A stretch of DNA of 64,000 nt, from the NCBI GenBank assembly GCA_900539655.1, contig UQCR01000015.1, positions 1-64,000 on the forward strand, written 5' to 3'. The stretch is from an uncultured Robinsoniella sp. Its GTDB lineage: Bacteria; Bacillota; Clostridia; Lachnospirales; Lachnospiraceae. Below are positions 19,233 to 28,800 of this stretch, piece by piece; position 1 is the first letter of the stretch; the number at the start of each line of letters is the position of its first letter. The notes beneath the pieces are model-generated. The model did not search any database, was not told where the DNA came from, and worked only from the letters and a program-made list of their open reading frames with translations. The translations under genes were made by a program, and so were the position numbers.

Positions 19233-20075
19233 TTAGCCTTTCACTGCTCCCGCTGTCAGAGATTTTACAAACGTCTCAGACAAACAGCAGAATATAATAA
19301 TTGTCGGTACCACAGCCACGATAATAGCCGAGAACATACCATTTAAGTTTTTTGAATACGCTGTTGTAAACTGTCCCAGCAATGCAGGAATTGTCATTTT
19401 ATCCTTGCTCTTTAGCAGAATCGATGCAAAGTAAAATTCATTCCAGTTATTTAAAAAAGCCATGATACCTGCAGTCGCAAGTCCCGGTTTTGCAATTGGA
19501 ACAATAATCTTAAAAAAGGTTCCCACATAACCGCATCCGTCCATTTTGGCAGCCTCTTCCATTTCCTTAGGAATGGTAAGAAAATAACTTCGGATGATGA
19601 AAAAGGTAATCGCAATCCCAAGTCCTGAATATACGAAGATTACCCCCAGCCTGGAATCCTTCAATCCCATATTATTCAGCAGCTGGTAAATAGGAAAACT
19701 GATCGAGATCTGCGGAATAAATAAAGTTGTAGTAAACATTGCCGTAATTGCGCCTTTTAATTTAAACTGCATTCTGGCGGAAATATAAGCTGACATTCCG
19801 ACTACCGTAATACTGATCAGTGTAGAAATAACGGTTATCAAAAAGCTGTTGAAAAAGTAGGTCTGTATATTTAGCTGTGTAAAAATAGTAATATAACCAT
19901 CAAATATCCACTCTGTGGGCAGTGACAGACCTCCCGGATTCCGTTTAAAGGAGGATATAAACACCCAGAGAATCGGGTAAATGGAAATAAACAATACTAC
20001 TGCAATGATAAAATATGTTCCAATGGAGCCCAGCAGATTCTTGATCTGAAATGGCTGTTTGCTTTTTTTGTTCAT
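19233..20075 (-). CDS. Carbohydrate ABC transporter permease (MalG type)
   Basis: 280-residue CUT1 permease with six hydrophobic segments and the EAA loop EMEEAAKMDGCGYVGTFF ending in IVP. AAAGGAGG precedes the ATG. It pairs with the permease encoded 15 bp upstream and with the binding protein at 21095-22561. No ATPase is encoded in the operon. Confidence 0.92.
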   Translation of the reverse strand: MNKKSKQPFQIKNLLGSIGTYFIIAVVLFISIYPILWVFISSFKRNPGGLSLPTEWIFDGYITIFTQLNIQTYFFNSFLITVISTLISITVVGMSAYISARMQFKLKGAITAMFTTTLFIPQISISFPIYQLLNNMGLKDSRLGVIFVYSGLGIAITFFIIRSYFLTIPKEMEEAAKMDGCGYVGTFFKIIVPIAKPGLATAGIMAFLNNWNEFYFASILLKSKDKMTIPALLGQFTTAYSKNLNGMFSAIIVAVVPTIIIFCCLSETFVKSLTAGAVKG

Positions 20076-20090
20076 CTTCTCTCCTCCTTT

Positions 20091-21002
20091 CTAATCAACC
20101 TCACTGGTTCGAAATGCCCTGTTAATCAACCCTACCAGAACAATTCCCATAATAAACTGAATAACACCTGCCGTATTTCCTCTGGCAAAATTCAGCTTTG
20201 TACTTCCAAGTGCTGTCTTGTAAATATAATAACTTAAACTATATGTAGCATTATCCGGACCGCCGCCACTGATTAAAGCAATTTCATTGTAGAGCACTAA
20301 CCCATAGTTTGCTGCCATGATAGCGACAGTACCAAGCATTGGGCGAAGCAGCGGCAATGTAATTTTAAGATCGATCTGGGTCTTGGATGCTCCGTCTACC
20401 CTGGCCGCTTCAAATAAGGAAGAGTCAATGGAAAAGATCTGAGTCAGCAACAGGAGGCAGGATGACCCGCCAAACAGGATAAATGCAAAGGTTACACCCC
20501 AGAATGCATACTTTTCATTCGCCAGAACACTGATATTAGATCCCGGACTGATCCAGTTGCAGATCTCTGTAATAATACCTCTGGATGGACTGTAGATATT
20601 CAGAAAGATTAAGCCGATTGCTGCTGTTGAAATGATATTCGGTATAATAAATGCATTTCTTGTAAACCGCCATCCTTTAGGCTTTCTGGCGAGAACCAGC
20701 GCTACCAGAAGAGTGAACGGAATCTGTACTACCATGGTAAGCACCACCCATTTTAAGGTATTAATCAATGCTACCTTAAAATTTGTATCCACGGTAAATA
20801 GTTTAATATAGTTATCAAATAAGTGCCCCCAACCTAAAAATTCCGGATTGGTAAAATTCTTGTAATTCCATTTTGAAAAGGATGTAACAAAAATATTAAC
20901 CAGCGGATATGCATATATGACTGCAAACAACAGGACACCCGGAAGCAAAAAGGCTAATATAAAGCCGTTCTTTTTTGTAAAAATAGATTTTCTTTTCTGC
21001 AT
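20091..21002 (-). CDS. Sugar ABC transporter permease (MalF type)
   Basis: 303-residue CUT1 permease. A basic N-terminus (MQKRKSIFTKK) precedes six membrane segments and the EAA loop LFEAARVDGASKTQID. It is the first permease after the binding protein, separated from it by a 92-bp gap that holds the hairpin at 21042-21081. By position it imports the oligosaccharide released outside the cell by the GH98-type proteins encoded upstream. Confidence 0.92.
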   Translation of the reverse strand: MQKRKSIFTKKNGFILAFLLPGVLLFAVIYAYPLVNIFVTSFSKWNYKNFTNPEFLGWGHLFDNYIKLFTVDTNFKVALINTLKWVVLTMVVQIPFTLLVALVLARKPKGWRFTRNAFIIPNIISTAAIGLIFLNIYSPSRGIITEICNWISPGSNISVLANEKYAFWGVTFAFILFGGSSCLLLLTQIFSIDSSLFEAARVDGASKTQIDLKITLPLLRPMLGTVAIMAANYGLVLYNEIALISGGGPDNATYSLSYYIYKTALGSTKLNFARGNTAGVIQFIMGIVLVGLINRAFRTSEVD

Positions 21003-21041
21003 GCTGTTCCCACCTTTATTCTGGTTTTCAATGCTTTAGGA

Positions 21042-21081
21042 TGGGCTGCTGTACAATCATGACTGACCGTACAACAGCCCA
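21042..21081 (-). promoter_or_regulatory. Intercistronic hairpin between binding protein and permeases
   Basis: 13-bp arms TGGGCTGCTGTAC and GTACAACAGCCCA (one mismatch) enclose 14 bases, with no T-tract. It sits just after the binding-protein stop (21095), as the hairpin at 2541-2566 does in the first importer. Probable transcript stabiliser or leaky terminator that keeps permease levels below binding-protein levels. Confidence 0.7.
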
Positions 21082-21094
21082 TTTACCTATTTCA

Positions 21095-22561
21095 TTATTC
21101 TGCCGCTGCTAAGAAATCATTTAATTCCCCAACTACGCCGTCTACTGTTTTAGAATCATCTTTTAATCCTGCATATTTTGCCTGGATTTCGCCTTCTGCA
21201 TCACCAAAGTTATTGCCAAGTCCAAGTGCCTGATAATCTGCACTCTGGCACAGCTGGCAAGCTTCTACTAAAAGTTTTGCTTCCGGAGCTGTTACTTTAT
21301 TCAACAATGCATCATAATCTACTTTTGTGCTTGGTGCCATACCGATACCTTTTTCGATAATTCTGCTTGCTACTTCAGGGCTGGTCATGTATTTGATGAA
21401 ATCGATACACGCTTTCGTCTGTACTTCGTCTAACTTATTAGAAACTACAAATCCGCATCCGCCTGACATGAGGGCTGCTTTTTTACCTGCTTCGTCTGTA
21501 GGGAATACTGCCGGTTTGATATTTTCTGCACCAGCTTCACAGTCTACAGATCCGCCTGCATCCCATACACCGTTGAATAACATTGCTGTTTTGCCTGCAA
21601 AGAAGTCTGAACGGTAAGCTTCGTCATCATCCCCGCCAGGTCCGAAGTTTGCTGCATCAATTTTCTGAAGTGCATTTTTCTGGATGAAATCCAATGATCC
21701 TTTAAATGCATCATTATCAAAACTCTCTACGCTCTTTCCTTCTGCATAGAAGGTTCTGGAATCTTCACTTCTCTGTAAATTACTTGCTAACAGAATATTT
21801 GTAGGCCATCCTGCATTTAATCCGAATGGAGTAGTTCCTTTATCCACTAATTTGTCAACTGCCGTGTTAAAGTCATCCCAGGTCTGCCATTTATCCGGTG
21901 TATCCGCGCCTGCATCATTAAATAATTTTTCATTATACCAGAAGCCCACTCCTTCAATCTGTTCACGAACGGAATAGATCTTGCCGTCTTCTGTCAGGTT
22001 CTGATCATAGCAGACACCTACGCCATCTTTAAAATCCTGATTCTCATCTAAGTATGGTTTCAAATCCAGAATCATGTCTGCTCCTGCAGCTACCTCTGTA
22101 ATATCCCAGCCTCCGAAATCTGCTATGTCGTAGAAGTTTCCGGCACTGATATCATTCAAAGCCGTATTGTAGATTCCTTCTGCGCCTGATTCATCTGCTT
22201 TTATAACAAAGTTATATTCATTTTTATGTGCATCCGCAAATTCCTGGTAGATAGCTCTCATCTCAGCAGCTGCTGCCCATTCTGATTCGCTCTGGTAATA
22301 TCCATGAGTAAAGGTAATTGTAGGAAGATCTGCATTTGTTCCTGCTTCCTTAGTCTCTCCGGTGGTTTCTGCAGTCGTTTCTGCAGCACTGTCCTTTGTT
22401 GCTTCCTCAGTTGTTTCAGCCGCCTTAGACTCTGTCTCTGCCTTTGTCTCTTCTGCTTTTGTTGTTGTTCCTGTCTCTCCTGAACCTCCGCAGCCCGCCA
22501 ATATCATGGATGCTCCCATCGCCCCAGCCAGCGTCACCGCCATAACCTTTTTCAATTTCAT
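21095..22561 (-). CDS. Extracellular sugar-binding lipoprotein
   Basis: 488 residues. Signal peptide with lipobox ILAGC (Cys24), then a Thr/Glu/Ala-rich linker of about 50 residues, then a family-1 binding-protein fold (FTHGYYQSESEWAAAAEMR; DKWQTWDDFNTAVDKLVD; AAYRS-like SDFFAGKTAMLFNGVWD). It is the receptor of the central importer. AAGGAGG precedes the ATG. A 255-bp spacer separates it from the GH98-like gene upstream, with that gene's terminator and an element shared with the GH98 promoters, so it probably starts its own transcript running through GH4. Confidence 0.92.
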   Translation of the reverse strand: MKLKKVMAVTLAGAMGASMILAGCGGSGETGTTTKAEETKAETESKAAETTEEATKDSAAETTAETTGETKEAGTNADLPTITFTHGYYQSESEWAAAAEMRAIYQEFADAHKNEYNFVIKADESGAEGIYNTALNDISAGNFYDIADFGGWDITEVAAGADMILDLKPYLDENQDFKDGVGVCYDQNLTEDGKIYSVREQIEGVGFWYNEKLFNDAGADTPDKWQTWDDFNTAVDKLVDKGTTPFGLNAGWPTNILLASNLQRSEDSRTFYAEGKSVESFDNDAFKGSLDFIQKNALQKIDAANFGPGGDDDEAYRSDFFAGKTAMLFNGVWDAGGSVDCEAGAENIKPAVFPTDEAGKKAALMSGGCGFVVSNKLDEVQTKACIDFIKYMTSPEVASRIIEKGIGMAPSTKVDYDALLNKVTAPEAKLLVEACQLCQSADYQALGLGNNFGDAEGEIQAKYAGLKDDSKTVDGVVGELNDFLAAAE

Positions 22562-22716
22562 ACTAATATCCTCCTTATGCTATATAAATATTTTTATTTG
22601 TTTCTGTTTTCTTGATAATCATAATTTACCATTTTTTTTAATGCATTTGAATAAGCATAACTCTCTAATTACATCAATTTTTTTACCTGAAATTTGCGGA
22701 TTTTTTTAAAATGATG

Positions 22717-22728
22717 AATTTTTTACTT
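22717..22728 (-). promoter_or_regulatory. Shared AT-rich element, copy 1
   Basis: Minus-strand AGTAAAAAATT followed by ATTTTA about three bases later, roughly 160 bp upstream of the binding-protein start. The same core lies upstream of both GH98-type genes (30973-30983 and 36429-36439). It is probably a common activator site, but it could be chance in AT-rich DNA. Confidence 0.4.
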
Positions 22729-22769
22729 TATCCTATTTGTTTGATAGCAGCAGTCAAAAAAACGTAATT

Positions 22770-22804
22770 TTTAAAAATCCCCGCTGCATAATGCGGCGGG
22801 GATT
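22770..22804 (-). terminator. Terminator of the 2664-residue GH98-like gene
   Basis: Strong hairpin AATCCCCGC / GCGGGGATT around about 11 bases, followed on the minus strand by TTTTTAAAAATT, 13 bp after the stop. Confidence 0.9.
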
Positions 22805-22816
22805 CTACTGTTATTT

Positions 22817-25800
22817 CTATTTCTGAATTTTTGCCTTACTGGATAAACCTTTTCCTTTTAACAGCTTTTTATAATCTGCTAATTTTGACTTTGGAACCTT
22901 TACAGTCAGCTTTGCATTTGTTTTCTTAAATGCATTCTTGCCTACACTGTTAAGACCAGTAGTTTTTAAGGTAAGCGTTTTTAATTGGGAAGCGCCATAA
23001 AATGCATTAGTACCAATTGTTTTTACATTCGAACCAATGGTTACCTTTGTAAGCTTTGTGTTCTTTTTGAATGAATTTTTTGCAACTGCTGTTACTTTGT
23101 AAGTATCATTCCCGATCTTAACCTTAGAAGGTACACTGAATGAGCTGTAGGTCTTCTTTACAGGAGCCATAAAGGTTACTGCTTTGTTCTTTGCTGAAGC
23201 ATCAGTAACTTTATATTTTCCTTTACCAACCGTGTAGGTCTTTCCTTCTGCTGCCTTAATTGCAAAAGTTTTGTTGATGGTACCATAATATTTACCCTTG
23301 CCCGTAATCGTAACAGATGCAGTTCCAGGATTTATATTATTTTTGTAAGATACGGTATAATCAGTATTTTTCTTTAATGTATTCTTACCGTAAGTTACTT
23401 TTACAGATGGTTTTAATGCTTTGCCTGTATGTGTTTTTGATGATGACAGGCTTACTTTTGCCTTGGAAATCTTTGTGCCCGGTACTGTTATCGTACAAGT
23501 TGCCTTATGTCCGTTTACGGTAGCTGCCGTGATTCTTGCTGTTCCTGCATTAACTGCTTTTACGACTCCATTCTCAACTGTTGCAACATACGTATTGTCA
23601 GACGTCCATTTAACGGTCTTATTATCCGCATTGGAAGGCTGTACTACAGCGGAAAGTGTAAGGGTTTTATTCAGTTTTACACTTGCTGTTTTCTTGTTCA
23701 GTGAAACACCGGTTGGTAGATTCTGTGGCTGTGCTTTAACTGTGATCACACATACAGCCGTTTTTCCATTGACTGATGTTGCTGTAATCTTAGCAGTTCC
23801 GGCTGCAATACCTTTTACCCAGCCATTTGCGACAGTTGCCACTTCAGGTTTCTCTGATTTCCAGGTAATTGTCTTATCTGCTGCATTTGCCGGCAGTACA
23901 GAAGCAGTTAACTGAATCTGATCTCCTACTGTAAATTCAACTGATGGCATATTTAAGCGCACTTCTGCCGGGAGAATTACTTCAGGCTCCTCTTTTGCTT
24001 TTACCGTAACGTTGCAGACTGCTGTCTTTCCATTTACAGTTGTTGCTGTGATCTTAGCCTCTCCGGCTGCGATTGCTTTTACTTTGCCATTTTCTACCGT
24101 TGCCACTGACGGTTTGTCGGAACTCCAGGTTACTGCCTTATTTGTTGTATCGTCTGGCTTCACAACGGCATTTAATAAGAGTTCTCCTCCAACTGTTAAT
24201 TCAGCTGCTGTCTTATCCAGCGTTACGCTTTCTGCCTCTACATCAGATGTCTTTGTACCGGTAACCAGAACATCCACCGTGGTGGTTGCTTCAGTCCCTG
24301 CTGCCTTTACACTCTTTGCGTCTGTTTCTTTTACTTTTAATGTTAAAGTTACAACTGTATCATTTTCCGGTCTGGTGATGCTGCCATCAATACCAATTAC
24401 ATCCGGATTGCTGGAATTACTGATTACGATATCAAATCCAGTAATGACCGGGATGGATACTTTTGTATCTTCTGCTTTTACAGGTGCAATTACTTTAATA
24501 TTTTCAGCAAGCTCGTTTGCGGAAGGTTTCTGTGCCACTTCAAAAATATTGATTTCTGCTGCGGAACCATATCCTCCTTTTGATGCCTTGTCATCGTTGC
24601 CGTCTACCTGCAGCTTGATCGCCGTAGCTTCAACCGCGTCAAATTCAGCATATTTTACATCTGCATTTGCTGCCCATACGCCCTTTGCAACCTGCTTTTC
24701 ATTTCCTTCCGGATCGGTGATAATCAGAACATAATTATAAATTGTTCCGTTAGATGCTCCGGTTCTTGGTGTATAAGCAAATTTATTAATTGTTTTTGTT
24801 CCGTTTAAGTCAATTTTAATCCAGTGAGGATGTAATTCAGGTTTATCTATCCAGTTTGTATGCCACATTGTATCCTGCTTACCGTCCAGTACGTTGGAAG
24901 CCGGTCCTTCTTTTCCTGAACTTGACTGTTCGCTGTTGGCTGTAGCCGTCATTCCTGTACGGTCTAATTTTACGGAAGCCGCATAATTAACGGTAACAGT
25001 TGCGATACCCTTTGCCTGGTAAGCAGACTGGGCAATAATCTGAGCTACACCTGCTTTGTGAGCTGTAACGGTACCATTTGATGCAACCGTTGCAACATTT
25101 TCATTTGTGGAAGTCCAGGTAATACTGCTGTCAGATGGATCTTCCGGTGCTATGGATGCCTCAAGTTTAGCAGAATCACCTGCGCTAAGAGACAACTCCG
25201 TTTTATTTAAGTTTACTTCCGTTACCTTTCGGTCAATAACATTTACTTCACATTCCTTATAGACAGTATCCGAAATGGAAGCACGCAATACGGTTTTTCC
25301 TTCTTTCAGTCCGGTTACGGTCCCCTTGTTATCTACGGTAGCAATCTCAGGATTAGCGATTGTCCATGTTAACTGTTTATTTCCTGCATTCTGCGGCAAT
25401 ACCGTTGCCTTTACAACTGCTGTCCGGTTACGGATTACATCAACTTTATCAGTTGATAATTCCACACTTGTTGCCGGCACTTTTTCATCGCCTGTTACAA
25501 TATTAAATTCCACAATACCATTGTGGCTGACCGTAATCACCCATTCATCGGTTGTGCCTTCTTTTTGTGCAACCGTATACTTGTATGGTCTTACATAATT
25601 ATCTTCTGCAAAACTTCTGTCTGCCGGAGACTTGGTTACAAAGTTTACTTTAGGTTCTACTGCGTTTTTAACGGTAATAACGGTGTCGCGAAGCTGTGTA
25701 TCCAGCCCTGTTCCGTTCATCATGCGCTCACACATCTGCCATACATAATTATAGCAGCCCTGATCGCTTAATCCTCCCGGGATTGTACCATCCCATAGTT

Positions 25801-28800
25801 CTGTTTTATCCAGACGATAGTTGCTTAAGTATACATTTAAAGATCCCGGATTTTCTTTTATAATACCAAATACATGGGGTTCGCCGGCTATCTTTACACT
25901 TTCAGATCCATTGATTGCCGTTGTAAATTCAGTGTACTGGCTTACGTTTTTGTCTTCCGAGGAATTCATCCAGTACCAGGTATCTCCAAAGGTTTCACAG
26001 TATGCGGTTCCTTCTGATTTCTGAACCGGATATACCGTATCAAGTGCGGACTTCAGCCCTTCATTACCAAGGTTTTCCCTTACTACCAGATCATAGCCTG
26101 CCAGTTCTTCTTCCGGACAATTTGATGGTACATAAGGTACGATTCCATATTGTCCTGTGCTTGGATACAGATTTGAATAAGTAGTATTATAATTAAAGTT
26201 ATTCCAGTTTTCTGCGCCTACAACAATTGCTTTTGTTCTTTCCAGCATCTCTTCTTTTGTAGGAATTTTTACCTCTTTGCTTACCAGTTTCTCCAGGAAT
26301 GGAATCATGGAATACTGATATGTCGGTGTACGCATGCCTTTTGTAGCATTTGAATACCACTGTGCTTCTGATTTAAAGCAGGTTGCACCCTGGCTCACTG
26401 CACGCACAACATCCTGTGTATACATATTTTCCGGCCATGTCAGACACTGTTTCCATGCATCTCCGCCGCTGCCTGCATCAAAAAGTGCACCGTTGCTGTC
26501 TAACTGCCAATGCCACCAGTCAGAAGCAATTCCCCAGTTCTCGCAGTAGTCTGTCATCCACAGGCCCTTAAACAGAGCATCTGTATTTGCTGCCTCACTG
26601 CCGTAAGACTCTTTTGTCATCAGAGAGATATATTCTTTGTATTCCCGCATAAGACCAGACAGTTTTTCATCCTGAGTCAGCCAGTCATAAAGCACACCGT
26701 TTGTACCAAAGATATTGGTATCGGTCCACATCATGCATACGCCATGGGATACCCCTAAACGGATCATATCCATAACATAGCTGCGGTTGTCACCTGCAAA
26801 ACGGTTATACATCTCGGCTGCATTAAATCCAACCAGGTATTCATTATTCGTTGCCAGCTCATTCCAGAATGACAATGGAATGGTTGTATTTACATTTGTT
26901 TCTCCATTTGCAATCTGAACTGCACATGGAATCTTATTTTCATTACATAATTCAACATTCTTTTTAATCCAATCCCTTACTGCATCTGTGCTGTTTAAGC
27001 TTCTCTCTGCAATTAACAGGATTACTGTATTATCCTTCAGTTCATCAGGAATGGTATTATACAGCATTACCGGGCTGTCAACGCGTTCATCCCCATAGTA
27101 GTTCTTGTTTGCGTCTAAGCCGTCTTTTTTTGGTGCATCATCACTCCAATAGTAATTCTCCAGATACATCGGATGGTCATTGCTGACCTCATAGCGGATT
27201 TCACCTCTTTGAAGCTCACCTACCGTTACGGATAATTCACCTGTTGCGCCCGATTTTGTTTCTGCAACAATAGTTGTGGTTCCATCCTTAACCCCTGTAA
27301 CAATGCCCGTTGGATCAATAACTGCAATTCCCGGATCCTGAGATGTATATTTTACAATGCGGTCGGTAGCATTTTCCGGTACGAAAGCGGTGCTTACCGT
27401 TGCTTCTTCACCTACTGAAATGCTTGTTTTATCCATTGACAGATTTAAGGAAACTGCCTCTACTAATTCCGGTTCTTCATAGTTTTTATTCTGGGTCAGT
27501 GCTTTCATGACTTCCATGTAGTCATTTTCTGTATACCCGATACGCCAGATCCTGGTATCCTGGCTTCCAACCTGAAGAGACACTGTTCCATCAGGAGCCA
27601 AAACGGTCTTGCCTGAAGTATTTGCCTGCAGTGCACTGTACCAGATTCTAAATTTCCCACCAGTAGGGCTGTCTGACTGATTATCATAATAGAAGGTAGA
27701 ACGGTAAATCTGGAAATCATCCCAGGTACCTGATTTTCCTGCCCTTAATACCGGCTGTGTTCCTGCCTGCTCCCAGTTGACACCATCTCTGGACTTGGTC
27801 AGGTATAATACGGATCCATCGGGATTAGATGTAGAGAAGCACTGGGACAGTCCCCAATATTCCTGTAGCTCAGGGATATACTGAATATCCTGATGCCATG
27901 GCCAAAGCTGTTTGCCATTCTCATCTTTTCCAAGGAAATTTTTCACTTTTTGTGGTTCAGACCAGTTTATTCCATCCTCAGACCATCTCATTTCTACGAA
28001 CTTTCCGGACTGGTTGTATCCTGCATCACCTGAATTCTGTGCCCACATTGTATATATGCCGCGGAAATCGTCATAGGTAAATGTTGGGGAAAGCATACCA
28101 TAACGGTCTTTTTCGCTGATTGCAGGAATGAAATCCTTATCTCCTGTTTCCATTCTTACTACAGTATCGGCTGTTGTGGCAATATTGCCGTCTTTGTCAT
28201 ATGGAACTCCCCAGTTAATTCCATCATAAGAAATTCTCAGACGAATCTGACAGTTCTGATCTTTTAATTCGTCATCAATTCCGCCGCCGTCATCTGCCCA
28301 GTTCCAGTAAGCAAGTAAACGGTCATTGACAGAGTCGTATAACAGATCTGCATCACAGTTATGAAATCTGGTTGATGGCGGTTCCGGTTCAATTGGATTG
28401 GAAATTCCTTCCGGTTCTACCCATGTCTGTCCATCTTCAGATGCTACAATATATGGATTTTCATACTGGGAAGTAATCATTGTATTTGGTGTGTAAATCA
28501 TCCAGTATCTATATCCGTTCCACGGTTTGTCAAATACCTGGATATCAGGATGTGTCACCTGTCCGCCAATGTGCTTTAAGCTTCCATCGTCGTTTTTATT
28601 GGAATCCAGATCCTGGAAATGAGTTGGCATATCTAAATAAACTTCTGCATTTTCAAATGCATTTGCCTCATACGGTTTCGGTTCTGTACTGAAATAATAG
28701 CCCATTACCTGTAATTCAGCGATATGGTTTGTTGTACCTTTGTTGGAACCAGCCATATACACGCGGACATATTGTCCCATGGTTCCCGCCGGAACTTCGA

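Noticed and set aside
23421..24734. Long plus-strand open frames opposite the BIG2 region
   Set aside because: They are antisense to repeated, Thr/Val-rich coding sequence, which leaves hydrophobic frames open; no ribosome sites and no recognisable protein.
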